A DNA stretch of 32,457 bases from Syntrophobacterales bacterium. Its GTDB lineage: Bacteria; Desulfobacterota; Desulfobaccia; Desulfobaccales; 0-14-0-80-60-11. The notes beneath the pieces are model-generated. The model did no database searches. It saw nothing but the letters and a program-made list of their open reading frames with translations, and was not told the origin of the DNA. Made by a program: the position numbers and the translations under genes. This document shows, one piece after another, positions 16,950 through 24,740 of the stretch (position 1 is its first letter; each line of letters opens with the position of its first letter). The stretch spans positions 1-32,457 of the forward strand of contig JAILZL010000031.1 in the NCBI GenBank assembly GCA_023512475.1, in the 5' to 3' direction.

Positions 16950-17562
16950 GCTGACGGCGGTGCTGTTCCTGGTGGGCTGCGGCGCCCCCTCCCCGGGGGA
17001 GGCCCCCGCCGTCGGGGTGGTGGCCCAGGTGCAGGACGGCGACACCCTCACCCTCACCGACGGCCGCAAGGTGCGGCTGGTGGGCATCGACGCCCCGGAG
17101 CTGGAGAAGGAGGGCCAGCCGGCGGAGTTCCTGGCCCATAAGGCCAAGAAGATCCTCACCGACCTGACCCAGGGCCGCCGGGTGCGCCTGGAATATGACC
17201 GGCTGCGCTATGACCGCTTCCAGCGCCTGCTGGCTTATGTGTTTCTGGAGGACGGCACCTTCGTGAACCGGGAACTGGTGGCCCGGGGGCTGGCCCGGGT
17301 TTACAGCCAGCCTCCCAACACCGCCCGGCAGGAGGAGCTCCTGGCCGCCCAAAGGGAGGCCCTGGAGGCCGGCCGGGGCATCTGGCGGGAGGCCCTGAAA
17401 CAGGACGAGGACTTTTACCTGGCCAACCGGAAGACCCTGCGCTTCCATCGCCCCGGCTGCCATCTGGCCGGGGAGATCGCCCCGGCCAACCGCCTGCGGC
17501 TCACCTCCAAGAAGGACGCCTACCTCCAGGGCTTCAGTCCCTGCCGCACCTGCAGGCCGTAA
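16927..17562 (+). CDS. Thermonuclease-family (SNase-like) lipoprotein with C-terminal Cys motif
   Basis: This 211-residue protein starts with a lipoprotein signal (lipobox LFLVGC, Cys 18). The staphylococcal-nuclease fold covers about 29-140. Active-site residues are kept: DGDT (D39, T40), R50, GIDAPE (D55, E58) and the second arginine near 100 ([10 protein letters not shown]). It is predicted to cut DNA/RNA or bind nucleic acid outside the inner membrane. The C-terminal 45 residues ([11 protein letters not shown] up to FSPCRTCRP) have the FHxPxC...PCxxC pattern of Ada-type metal-binding tails. The ATG at 16927 overlaps the preceding decarboxylase gene by 23 bases, an unexpected pairing; a later start would lose the signal peptide. 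Confidence 0.87.
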   Translation: MSWRWLLELTAVLFLVGCGAPSPGEAPAVGVVAQVQDGDTLTLTDGRKVRLVGIDAPELEKEGQPAEFLAHKAKKILTDLTQGRRVRLEYDRLRYDRFQRLLAYVFLEDGTFVNRELVARGLARVYSQPPNTARQEELLAAQREALEAGRGIWREALKQDEDFYLANRKTLRFHRPGCHLAGEIAPANRLRLTSKKDAYLQGFSPCRTCRP

Positions 17563-17567
17563 AGGGG

Positions 17568-17601
17568 CGGAAAGGGGGCCAGGGAGCGGGACCCCTTTCC
17601 G
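17568..17601. terminator. Shared hairpin between convergent genes
   Basis: A perfect 10-bp inverted repeat, CGGAAAGGGG (17568-17577) with CCCCTTTCCG (17592-17601) and a 14-base loop, lies in the 51-base gap between the thermonuclease and methyltransferase stops. It can act from both directions. No strong T run is present on either side. Confidence 0.5.
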
Positions 17602-17613
17602 GATCCGCCTGCC

Positions 17614-18126
17614 TTACCGCCGACCGATGTCCACCCCCTCGTGGCGGAGGAGCCACAGCTTGCGCTCCAGGCCGCTGCTGTAGCCTCCGAGTTGGCCCCG
17701 GGCGGCCAGGACCCGGTGGCAGGGGATGAGGAGGGGGAGGGGATTTCTCTTCAGGGCCTGGCCCACCGCCAGGGCGGCCCGGGGTTGGCCCAGTCGGCGG
17801 GCCAGCTCCCCGTAGCTCACCGTCTGCCCCGGAGGGAGGCGGCGCAGCTCCCGCCAGACCCGCTGCTGAAAAGGGGTGCCGGCCAGATCCAGGGGCAGGG
17901 AGGAGAAATCGGCCGGGCGGCCGGCAAAATAATCCGTCAGCAGGGCCACGGCCCGGCCCAGCCACGGGGGCGCGGCCGGGGGGACTACCCCGGACACCTC
18001 CGCCGGGGGGGAGGGGGTGAATTCCAGGCCGGCAAGCCCGAGGTAAGTGGCGCTGAGAACTGCAGGGCCCCAGGGGGTGGCAAGCAGCACCCGCCAGGTG
18101 GGGCAGTAACGGCGGCCCCCCGTCAT
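17614..18126 (-). CDS. ogt: Methylated-DNA--[protein]-cysteine S-methyltransferase
   Basis: This suicide DNA-repair protein moves the methyl group from O6-methylguanine to its own cysteine. It has 170 residues. The active-site motif IPCHRV is at about 134-139 (acceptor C136). The helix-turn-helix segment is FQQRVWRELRRLPPGQTVSY, and AVGQALKRNP and GGYSSGLERKLWLL are conserved Ogt segments. There is no Ada regulatory domain. The start chosen, ATG 18126, overlaps the upstream methyltransferase stop as ATGA and has GGAGG upstream; a longer frame begins at 18159 inside that gene. Coupling to a ribosomal-protein methyltransferase homologue is probably just operon packing. Confidence 0.92.
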   Translation of the reverse strand: MTGGRRYCPTWRVLLATPWGPAVLSATYLGLAGLEFTPSPPAEVSGVVPPAAPPWLGRAVALLTDYFAGRPADFSSLPLDLAGTPFQQRVWRELRRLPPGQTVSYGELARRLGQPRAALAVGQALKRNPLPLLIPCHRVLAARGQLGGYSSGLERKLWLLRHEGVDIGRR

Positions 18127-18944
18127 GTCCCCCTCCGACGGGCCAAAACCGCATACCACATATTCTGGTCCAAAGCCGCCACCACCTCCAGGGGGCTGGC
18201 ACCCAGGGCCTCCCGGAAAGGCACCATCTGGGTGCCCAGGATGCCGGAGAAGATATACCAGGTCTTGGTCAGGAATTCCGGCACTGCCAGCAGGTCCAGG
18301 AGCACATCCAGGTGGATGTTGGCCAGGGCCAGATCGGCGGCGGGGTGGGTGAAATGGCGGGCGTCCCCCTGGATGAGGAGCACCCGGTCACTCACCCCGT
18401 TGTGGCGGAAATTACGCTGGGCGGTGCGGGCCGCCAGCTCGTTGTACTCCACCGCCACCGCCTGCTCCGCGCCCAGGGCCAGGGCCGCCAGGGTGAGGAC
18501 CCCGGTGCCGGTGCCCAGATCCAGCACCCGGGACACGGGCCCGGATTCAAAGACCTGGCGCAGCAGGGTGAGACAGAGGCGGGTGGTGGGGTGATAGCCC
18601 GAGCCGAAGGCCAGCCCCGGCTCCAGGCGCAGAAGGACATCCCCGGGCTGGGGCTGGGGCTCCCACCACACCGGGCACAGGTAAAACCCCGCCACCCGGG
18701 TGGGCGTGAAGGCCTGACCGGCCTCCCAGTCGGCGTAGTTCAGTTCGGTGGCGGAAAGATAGGCGCCGGCCTCCGGCTCCAGGGCCAGCCACCGGCGCAC
18801 CTCCGCCTCCCGGGGCGTGGCAAAGAAGAGATACGAGCAGTCCCCCTCCCGCCAGCAGCCGAGAAAATCCTCCTGCGTGAGCCATCCCGGGGGGGTGACC
18901 CGGCCCAGGATCTCATAGACATACAGTTTTTCCGGCGGCGCCAT
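18123..18944 (-). CDS. prmA: Ribosomal protein L11 methyltransferase homologue
   Basis: This SAM-dependent methyltransferase has 273 residues. The SAM-binding motif VLDLGTGTGVLTLAALALGA (about 140-159) is clear. Before it lies the PrmA-type segment EPGLAFGSGYHPTTRLCL (about 108-125), where PrmA usually has AFGTGxHxTT. ANIHLDVLLDLL is at the place of the usual NIL motif. The N-terminal domain is shorter and more divergent than that of E. coli PrmA, so L11 as the substrate is likely but not certain. The start ATG 18944 has GGAGG five bases upstream; the frame is open further up without a better start. It overlaps ogt by four bases. Confidence 0.75.
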   Translation of the reverse strand: MAPPEKLYVYEILGRVTPPGWLTQEDFLGCWREGDCSYLFFATPREAEVRRWLALEPEAGAYLSATELNYADWEAGQAFTPTRVAGFYLCPVWWEPQPQPGDVLLRLEPGLAFGSGYHPTTRLCLTLLRQVFESGPVSRVLDLGTGTGVLTLAALALGAEQAVAVEYNELAARTAQRNFRHNGVSDRVLLIQGDARHFTHPAADLALANIHLDVLLDLLAVPEFLTKTWYIFSGILGTQMVPFREALGASPLEVVAALDQNMWYAVLARRRGT

Positions 18945-19125
18945 GCCACCTCCGGGGATGAGTTGACTCAAAGGAAGGGCCGGGGGGCGACCGCTTCCCC
19001 GTCCTGCCCCCAGGCTCCCCTGCCGGCCCACCTTACGAGAGGGAGAAAGAGCGCTGGAGAGAGGGCAGTCCCATCTCTGACCCTTCCTCCCAGAATATCG
19101 GCTTTGGAGGGTCCCGACAATCCCC

Positions 19126-19155
19126 TTGTATTTTTTCCCGGACCGCTGATATATT
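19126..19155 (+). promoter_or_regulatory. Promoter of leuD-leuB
   Basis: TTGTAT (19126-19131) is followed after 18 bases by TATATT (19150-19155). The downstream leader has TTTTTTAAAAAA, so the stretch is AT-rich in a GC-rich genome. The leuD start is 31 bases past the -10 box; there is no room for a leader peptide or T-box. Confidence 0.6.
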
Positions 19156-19186
19156 TAGTTTTTTAAAAAATCATTCAGGGTATGAG

Positions 19187-19690
19187 ATGCTTTTGACCGG
19201 ACGCACCCACAAATTCGGGGATGACATCAACACCGATGAGATCATCCCGGCCCGTTATCTCAACACCTCGGATCCCGCGGAACTGGCCCGCCATGTCATG
19301 GAGGACGCCGACCCGGAGTTTGTGCAGAAGATGCAGCCCGGGGACTTCATCGTGGCGGGCAAGAATTTCGGCTGCGGTTCCTCCCGGGAGCACGCGCCTA
19401 TCGCCATCAAGGCGGCGGGGCTCTCCGGAGTCATTGCCGAATCCTTCGCCCGCATCTTTTATCGCAACGCCTTCAACATGGGGCTGCCCATCCTGGAGTG
19501 CCCGGAGGCGGCCCGGGAGCTGAAGGGCGGGCAGACGGTGACGGTGAACCTGGACACCGGCGAGATCACGGTGAAAGAGACCGGCAGGCGCTACCACAGC
19601 CGGCCCATCCCGCCCTTCATGCAGGAGCTGCTGGCGGACGGCGGGCTCATACCCCATCTGAAAAAACGACTGGAGGCACGCGCAACATGA
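19187..19690 (+). CDS. leuD: 3-isopropylmalate dehydratase small subunit
   Basis: This is the swivel-domain subunit that pairs with LeuC to isomerise 2- to 3-isopropylmalate in leucine synthesis. At 167 residues it is of the short LeuD/HacB type found in anaerobes and archaea rather than the 200-residue E. coli type. The conserved GDDINTDEIIPARYL is at about 11-25 and GKNFGCGSSREHAP at 58-71. ATG 19187 has CAGGG upstream; a second ATG at 19182 opens only four codons. It overlaps leuB as ATGA. LeuC and LeuA are not in the window, so the partner must be encoded elsewhere. A homoaconitase-type role is a weaker alternative. Confidence 0.92.
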   Translation: MLLTGRTHKFGDDINTDEIIPARYLNTSDPAELARHVMEDADPEFVQKMQPGDFIVAGKNFGCGSSREHAPIAIKAAGLSGVIAESFARIFYRNAFNMGLPILECPEAARELKGGQTVTVNLDTGEITVKETGRRYHSRPIPPFMQELLADGGLIPHLKKRLEARAT

Positions 19691-20742
19691 CCTATCGCAT
19701 TGCAGTCATCCCCGGGGACGGCACCGGCCCGGAGGTGGTGGCCGAAGGCCTGAAGGTGCTCAAAGCCGTGGCCGGCCCCGCCAACCTGTCCTTTGATTTT
19801 GTCCACTACGATCTGGGGGGCGAGCGCTACCTGCGCACCGGCGAGATCCTGCCGGACAGCGTCCTCCACGAGCTGCGCCAGTTCCACGCCATCTATCTCG
19901 GCGCCATCGGCCACCCGGATGTCCCCCCGGGCATCCTGGAGAAAGGCATTCTGCTCCGGTTGCGCTTCGAGCTGGACCAGTACATCAACCTCCGGCCCGT
20001 GGTCCTCTATCCCGGGGTGGAAACGCCCCTGAAGGACAAAACGCCGGAGGACATCAACTTCGTGGTGGTGCGGGAGAACACTGAGGGCCTCTATGCCGGC
20101 GCCGGGGGGGTGCTCAAATACGGCACCCCCGATGAGGTGGCGGTGCAGGAGTCCATCAACACCCGCAAGGGCGTGGACCGCTGCCTGAAATACGCCTTTG
20201 AGCTGGCCCAAAAGCGCCGCAAGAAACTCACCCTGGTGGGCAAGACCAACGTTCTCACCTACGCCTTCGGCCTCTGGTACCGGGCCTTTGAGGAGATGGC
20301 CCCCGCCTATCCGGACGTCACCACCGATTACGCCCATGTGGACGCCACCTGCATGTGGTTTGTGAAAAACCCCGAGTGGTTCGATGTCATCGTCACCGAC
20401 AATATGTTCGGGGACATCATCACTGACCTGGGGGCCATCATCCAGGGGGGCATGGGGGTGGCTGCAGGCGGCAATATCAACCCTGAGGGGGTCTCCATGT
20501 TCGAGCCCATCGGCGGTTCCGCCCCCAAGTACACCGGGAAAAAGGTGGTCAATCCCATTGCCGCCATCGCCGCGGCCCAGATGATGCTGGAGACCCTGGG
20601 GGAGGCCAAGGCTGCGGCCGCGGTGGAGGCCGGCATCCGCAAGACCGTGACCATGATGAAATCCATGGCCGCGGGCCAGATGGGCTACAACACCGAAGAA
20701 GTGGGCGACCTGGTGGCCCAACACGCCGCCGCGGCGCTGTGA
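19687..20742 (+). CDS. leuB: 3-isopropylmalate dehydrogenase
   Basis: This NAD-dependent beta-decarboxylating dehydrogenase makes 2-ketoisocaproate in leucine synthesis. It has 351 residues. The N-terminus MTYRIAVIPGDGTGPEV is typical, and VVVRENTEGLYAG, the catalytic region KTNVLTYAFGLW, and VTDNMFGDIITDLGAIIQGG with PIGGSAPKYTGK are conserved. The ATG overlaps the leuD stop by four bases, so the pair is translationally coupled. The family also includes isocitrate and tartrate dehydrogenases; the leuD partner makes the leucine role most likely. Confidence 0.92.
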   Translation: MTYRIAVIPGDGTGPEVVAEGLKVLKAVAGPANLSFDFVHYDLGGERYLRTGEILPDSVLHELRQFHAIYLGAIGHPDVPPGILEKGILLRLRFELDQYINLRPVVLYPGVETPLKDKTPEDINFVVVRENTEGLYAGAGGVLKYGTPDEVAVQESINTRKGVDRCLKYAFELAQKRRKKLTLVGKTNVLTYAFGLWYRAFEEMAPAYPDVTTDYAHVDATCMWFVKNPEWFDVIVTDNMFGDIITDLGAIIQGGMGVAAGGNINPEGVSMFEPIGGSAPKYTGKKVVNPIAAIAAAQMMLETLGEAKAAAAVEAGIRKTVTMMKSMAAGQMGYNTEEVGDLVAQHAAAAL

Positions 20743-20881
20743 GGTTGCAGAGGGGGGAGGGCCAGGAACCTGAGGTCCCCTCCCTCAGACCCCTCCCCAC
20801 CCCCGACGGGAGGGAGGAAGGGGTATGGGCTGGCCAACGGGGCTTGTCGCGCAGCCCCTCCCCTGATAACGGAGACGAACC

Positions 20882-21904
20882 ATGACCCGGCAATACAAGG
20901 TCGCAGTGGTGGGCGCCACCGGCGCGGTGGGCCAGCAGATGGTGGAATGTCTGGAAGAGCGCCAGTTTCCGGTGAGCGAGCTCAGGCTATTGGCTTCGGA
21001 GCGCTCCCTCGGCAAATATCTCAGCTTCAAAGGCCGGGAGATCCCGGTGGATGTCCTCACCCGGGACTCCTTTCAGGGCATTGACCTGGCCCTGTTTTCC
21101 GCCGGCGGCAGCGTCAGCAAGGAATTTGCCCCCATTGCGGCGGCGGCCGGCGCGGTGGTGATTGACAATTCCAGCGCCTGGCGCATGGATCCGGAGGTGC
21201 CCCTGGTGGTGCCGGAGGTCAACCCCCAGGACATCGCCCTCTATAAAAACAAGGGCATCATCGCCAATCCCAACTGCTCCACCATCCAGATGGTGGTGGT
21301 GCTGAAGCCCCTGCACGATGCCGCCCGCATCAAACGGGTGGTGGTCTCCACCTACCAGGCGGTCTCCGGCACCGGCCAGAAGGCGGTGGAGGAGCTGGCG
21401 GACCAGGTGCGGGCCCTGTTCAACAACCAGGAGCTGCCCCGGAAGGTCTATCCCCACCGCATCGCCTTCAACTGCTTCCCCCACATCGATGTCTTCCTGG
21501 AGAACGGCTACACCAAGGAAGAGATGAAGATGGTGAATGAAACCCGGAAGATCATGGGGGATGACAGCATCCGGGTGACGGCCACCACGGTGCGGGTGCC
21601 CATCTTCTACGGGCATTCCGAGTCGGTGAATATCGAAACGGAGCGCAAGCTCACCCCGGCGGAGGCCCGGGCCATCCTCTCCCAGGCGCCGGGGGTCAAG
21701 GTGGTGGACGACCCGGCCCACAACCGCTACCCCATGCCCCTGGAGGCCGCGGGCCAGGACCTCACCCTGGTGGGCCGCATCCGGGAGGACTTCAGCATCG
21801 ACCACGGTCTCAACCTGTGGATTGTGGCGGACAATATCCGCAAGGGCGCGGCCACCAACGCGGTGCAGATCGCGGAGATCCTCATCCGCGACTACCTGCG
21901 CTGA
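20882..21904 (+). CDS. asd: Aspartate-semialdehyde dehydrogenase
   Basis: This NADPH-dependent enzyme reduces aspartyl phosphate to aspartate semialdehyde, the branch point to lysine, methionine, threonine and cell-wall diaminopimelate. It has 340 residues. The nucleotide-binding loop GATGAVGQQM is at about 11-20 and the catalytic cysteine C132 is in ANPNCSTIQM. VVSTYQAVSGTGQKAVEEL is also conserved. ATG 20882 is preceded by GGAGA. A 139-base gap separates it from leuB, with GC-rich repeats but no clear promoter, so it may be read from the leuD promoter. Confidence 0.96.
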   Translation: MTRQYKVAVVGATGAVGQQMVECLEERQFPVSELRLLASERSLGKYLSFKGREIPVDVLTRDSFQGIDLALFSAGGSVSKEFAPIAAAAGAVVIDNSSAWRMDPEVPLVVPEVNPQDIALYKNKGIIANPNCSTIQMVVVLKPLHDAARIKRVVVSTYQAVSGTGQKAVEELADQVRALFNNQELPRKVYPHRIAFNCFPHIDVFLENGYTKEEMKMVNETRKIMGDDSIRVTATTVRVPIFYGHSESVNIETERKLTPAEARAILSQAPGVKVVDDPAHNRYPMPLEAAGQDLTLVGRIREDFSIDHGLNLWIVADNIRKGAATNAVQIAEILIRDYLR

Positions 21905-22004
21905 AGCCGGCCGGCGGGGCAGGCCGGAGAGCTCAGGGCGGCGCGCCTTTCCGGCTACAGAAGGGAAATGGCGGGAGGGAGTGCGCCGCCAGGCTGAGGC
22001 CGCC

Positions 22005-22577
22005 ATGCGCATCATTGCCGGGGAGTTCCGGGGCCGGCGCCTGGCGGGGGTGAAGGGCGGGGTGCGCCCCACCAGCGACCGGGTGCGGGAGGCCATCTTC
22101 AGCATCCTGGGGGAGGGGGTGGCCGGGGCCCGGGTGCTGGATCTCTTTGCCGGCACCGGCGCCTTGGCCCTGGAGGCCCTGAGCCGGGGGGCCGGCTCGG
22201 CGGTGCTGGTGGAGGAGGCCCCCGCGGCCCTGGCCGTCATCCGGCGGAATGTGGCGGCCTTGGGGGTGGAAGCCCGGGTGCGCCTCTTGCCCCTGCCGGT
22301 GGCCGGCGCGATAAAGAAGCTGGCCCAGGCAGGAGAACGCTTCGACCTGATCTTCCTGGACCCCCCGTATGGCCGGGGGTTGGCGGCCGCCACCCTTCAG
22401 CTGCTGGGGGAGGGCGGGGTGCTGGCGGCCGGGGCCCGGGTAGTGGCCGAAATGAGCCGCCGGGAGAGCCCGCCGCCCGCCGCCGGCTGCCTCACCCTCA
22501 CCGATCTCCGGCGCTACGGCGACACCCAGGTGGCCTTCTACGGGCCCGCCGCCGTGGATGATGAAAAGGAGCCATGA
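22005..22577 (+). CDS. rsmD: 16S rRNA (guanine(966)-N(2))-methyltransferase
   Basis: This SAM-dependent enzyme methylates guanine 966 of 16S rRNA. It has 190 residues from ATG 22005 (MRIIAGEFRGRRL), which is the usual family N-terminus; GAGG lies seven bases upstream. RPTSDRVREAIFSIL is at about 21-35, the SAM loop VLDLFAGTGALALEAL at 44-59, and the catalytic DPPY at 119-122. It overlaps coaD by four bases, an arrangement found in many bacteria, which supports both calls. Confidence 0.95.
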   Translation: MRIIAGEFRGRRLAGVKGGVRPTSDRVREAIFSILGEGVAGARVLDLFAGTGALALEALSRGAGSAVLVEEAPAALAVIRRNVAALGVEARVRLLPLPVAGAIKKLAQAGERFDLIFLDPPYGRGLAAATLQLLGEGGVLAAGARVVAEMSRRESPPPAAGCLTLTDLRRYGDTQVAFYGPAAVDDEKEP

Positions 22578-23077
22578 CCTTCATGCCTGATCTGGCGGTT
22601 TATCCGGGGACCTTCGACCCCATCACCAACGGCCATGTGGACCTCATCCAACGGGGCCTGAAGATCTTTGACCGCATCATCGTGGCGGTGGCCAAAAATC
22701 CCGGCAAGAAGCCCCTGTTCACCCTGGAAGAGCGGGCCGAAATGCTGCGCATGGCCCTGAAGGATATCCCCGGCGTCACCATCGACACCTTCGACGGTCT
22801 GCTGATGGACTACTGCAAGAAGGTGCAGGCCCGGGTGGTGCTTAGGGGATTGAGGGCGGTCACCGATTTCGAATACGAGTTTCAGATGGCCATGATGAAC
22901 CGGCGCCTGGAGCCCGAGGTCGAAACGGTCTTCCTCATGACCGGCCTCAAGTGGGTCTTCCTCAGTTCCAGCATCCTGAAGGAGGCTGCGGTGCATGGCG
23001 GCGACATCCAGGAGATGGTGCCGCCCTTCGTTTACCAGATGCTCCGGAAAAAATTCGGACTTCCCCCGAAGGATTGA
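22574..23077 (+). CDS. coaD: Phosphopantetheine adenylyltransferase
   Basis: This enzyme makes dephospho-CoA from 4'-phosphopantetheine and ATP. It has 167 residues. The nucleotidyltransferase loop YPGTFDPITNGH is at about 10-21, VLRGLRAVTDFEYEFQMA is the conserved centre, and FLSSSILKEAA is the C-terminal ATP-binding motif. The start ATG 22574 overlaps rsmD (ATGA) with AAGGAG directly upstream; ATG 22583 is an alternative. Confidence 0.96.
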   Translation: MTFMPDLAVYPGTFDPITNGHVDLIQRGLKIFDRIIVAVAKNPGKKPLFTLEERAEMLRMALKDIPGVTIDTFDGLLMDYCKKVQARVVLRGLRAVTDFEYEFQMAMMNRRLEPEVETVFLMTGLKWVFLSSSILKEAAVHGGDIQEMVPPFVYQMLRKKFGLPPKD

Positions 23078-23080
23078 CCC

Positions 23081-23500
23081 ATGCGCATCTGCGTCATTGA
23101 CGGCCAGGGGGGCGGCATCGGGGCGGCCATCATCAAGCGTCTCAAGGAGGTCTACGGGGAGGAGCACGAGGTCATCGCGTTGGGCACCAACGCGGTGGCC
23201 ACCGCCCAGATGATGAAGGCCCGGGCCAACCGGGGGGCCAGCGGCGAAAACGCCATCGTCCGCATCGCGCCCACCGCCGATGTCATCCTGGGGCCCCTCT
23301 CCATCGTGCTGGCCAACTCCATGATGGGGGAGCTCACCCCCAAGATGGCGGAGGCCATCGCCTCAGCCCCGGCCCCCAAACTGCTTTTGCCCCTGACCCA
23401 GGAAAAGGTGGAGATTGTGGGCCTTGTCCCCGAGCCCCTGCCCCACCTGGTGGAGAAGATCGTCAGCGATCGCCTCAAGGAGTTAAGCCGACATGTGTGA
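23081..23500 (+). CDS. DUF3842 family protein
   Basis: This 139-residue cytoplasmic protein matches the DUF3842 family as I know it: N-terminal MRICVIDGQGGGIGAAII, a Rossmann-like glycine-rich start, then VIALGTNAVATAQMMKARAN and a central ENAIVRIAPTADVILGPLSI. It has no cysteine or histidine cluster apart from the N-terminal Cys 4. The function is unknown. It starts three bases after coaD and overlaps the following cooT-like gene by eight bases, so it is likely coupled to that nickel-binding protein. The glycine loop suggests nucleotide binding, which is only inference. Confidence 0.82.
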   Translation: MRICVIDGQGGGIGAAIIKRLKEVYGEEHEVIALGTNAVATAQMMKARANRGASGENAIVRIAPTADVILGPLSIVLANSMMGELTPKMAEAIASAPAPKLLLPLTQEKVEIVGLVPEPLPHLVEKIVSDRLKELSRHV

Positions 23501-23687
23501 AGCCTCTGCCTATATCATCCGCAACGGCCAGGAGGAGCTCCTCCTGGCGGATGTGGACATCATCGAGCCCGACGGCGACCACCTGCGCCTGGTGAGCATC
23601 TTCGGCGAACAGAAGGTGGTCAAGGCCGCCATCCACAGCCTCAACCTCATCAATCACAAGGTGCTCCTGGTGGAAAAGACCCCGTGA
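23493..23687 (+). CDS. CooT family nickel-binding protein
   Basis: This 64-residue protein begins MCEASAYIIRNGQEELLL, matching the CooT family, whose characterised member binds nickel at its N-terminus through Cys 2 and helps mature the nickel CO dehydrogenase. Cys 2 is present. The rest is a small beta-rich fold ending in NHKVLLVEKTP. The ATG lies inside the end of the DUF3842 gene (eight-base overlap). No CO dehydrogenase gene is in the window, so its client is unknown. Confidence 0.85.
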   Translation: MCEASAYIIRNGQEELLLADVDIIEPDGDHLRLVSIFGEQKVVKAAIHSLNLINHKVLLVEKTP

Positions 23688-23698
23688 CGGATGCCTGA

Positions 23699-23733
23699 GG
23701 GGAGGGCCGGGGACAGGCACCCCGGCCTTCCCT
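23699..23733. terminator. Strong hairpin between convergent genes
   Basis: A 14-pair stem (23699-23712 with 23720-23733, including two G-T pairs) with a 7-base loop ACAGGCA lies 12 bases after the CooT stop, facing the MBL-fold gene from the other side. It is the longest hairpin seen in the window, but no T run follows it. Confidence 0.55.
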
Positions 23734-23804
23734 GAGGGCGGCGACGGGATGCCCAAACCCCAGGGGCCCAGGCCCCAGATCTTCATGGTCGCGGCCGCCC
23801 CGGC

Positions 23805-24431
23805 TCACACCTTGGGCAGGATTTCCACCCGGATCTTGCCGTCCAGGAGGGCCCGGAAGGTCTCGGCGTCCTCCAGGGTGCCCAGGGTGCCGCCGAAGTG
23901 CATGGGGATGGCCACCTGGGGCTTCAGGGCCAGGGCCGCTTCCGCCGCCTCCCGGGCGTTCATCATCATCATGCCGCACACCGGCAGGAGGGCGATGTCC
24001 ACCTCCAGGTCGGCCATCTCCGGAATGAAGTCGGTATCGCCGGCAAAGTAGAGGCGCACGCCCTCCACGGTGACAATGAACCCCAGATAGCCGGCCCGCC
24101 GGGGGTGAAAGTGCGCCTCCCGGTTGTAGGCCGGCACCGCCTGGATCAGCACCTCCCCCACTTTCGCCTCTTCCCCCGGTTCCAGGGCCAGGACCGGGGG
24201 CTCGATTTTGGCGGCCCCCTTCCTGTCGCTCACCACCACCGTGTGGGCCCGGCGCACCCGCTGGATATCCACCGGGGAACAATGCTGGGGATGCTCGTGG
24301 CTGATGAGGATGAGATCCGCCGGCTGGCTGCGCTGCAGGGCAAAGGGGTCAAAATAGATGACCGGCGGGCCTTCGTAGATGAAGCTGGCGTTTCCCAGCC
24401 ACCCCAGTCGGGACAGAACCTGCTCCAGCAT
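23805..24431 (-). CDS. MBL-fold metallohydrolase-like protein with altered metal motif
   Basis: This 208-residue protein has the metallo-beta-lactamase fold of the small UPF0173-like group. The usual H-x-H-x-D-H motif reads HEHPQH (45-50): the aspartate that binds the second metal is glutamine. Other ligands look present: FAGDTDF (about 129-135) and IPMHFGG (about 175-181, H178). MMMMNAREA is unusual but lies where the family has a conserved active-site segment. It could be a one-metal enzyme, or inactive. The start ATG 24431 has GAGGAGG seven bases upstream and is preferred over the GTG at 24470. It is convergent with cooT and not in an operon. Confidence 0.82.
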   Translation of the reverse strand: MLEQVLSRLGWLGNASFIYEGPPVIYFDPFALQRSQPADLILISHEHPQHCSPVDIQRVRRAHTVVVSDRKGAAKIEPPVLALEPGEEAKVGEVLIQAVPAYNREAHFHPRRAGYLGFIVTVEGVRLYFAGDTDFIPEMADLEVDIALLPVCGMMMMNAREAAEAALALKPQVAIPMHFGGTLGTLEDAETFRALLDGKIRVEILPKV

Positions 24432-24740
24432 CTCTCGCCTCCTCAGATAAGGAATCAGCCGGCCGTCCACACCGGCTCAGGGTGGTGGAAATAGACCAAG
24501 GGCGGCAGCCTGGGGTCCCACGCCCTAAATCAGCCCCCGGAACGAGCGCTGCCTGGTAAGGGCCCCGCCCGCCTCAGATTGCGGGGCGTCCTCCCCTCAG
24601 CGGTGAAATGCGGGGCTTTTAGCCCCAGGCCGTCGGGGAACCGGTCCTTCGGGCATCCCCCGGGCTCGGACAAAAGATAAGTCGGGGCAGGCGGAAAGGG
24701 AAGGGCGAACCTGGCGGCAAGGGGCCGGCGGGCCAAAGGT
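24432..24740. other. 309-bp GC-rich spacer, no gene seen
   Basis: The frames that cross this segment are rich in proline and arginine and look non-coding. One small hairpin, GGGGC-TTTTA-GCCCC (24612-24626), is present. The upstream region of the MBL-fold gene presumably lies at its left edge, but no clear promoter was found. Confidence 0.4.

Noticed and set aside
15795-17159. Very long open frame on the minus strand continuing upstream of the lipoprotein gene across uxs
   Set aside because: It is antisense to a clear UDP-glucuronate decarboxylase and the start of the nuclease gene; the GC-rich codon pattern of uxs creates open frames on the other strand. The lipoprotein has its own signal peptide and ribosome-binding site at 15794.
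18945-19186. Leucine attenuator leader before leuD
   Set aside because: No leader peptide with leucine codons or alternative hairpins lies between the promoter and the leuD start, only 31 bases.
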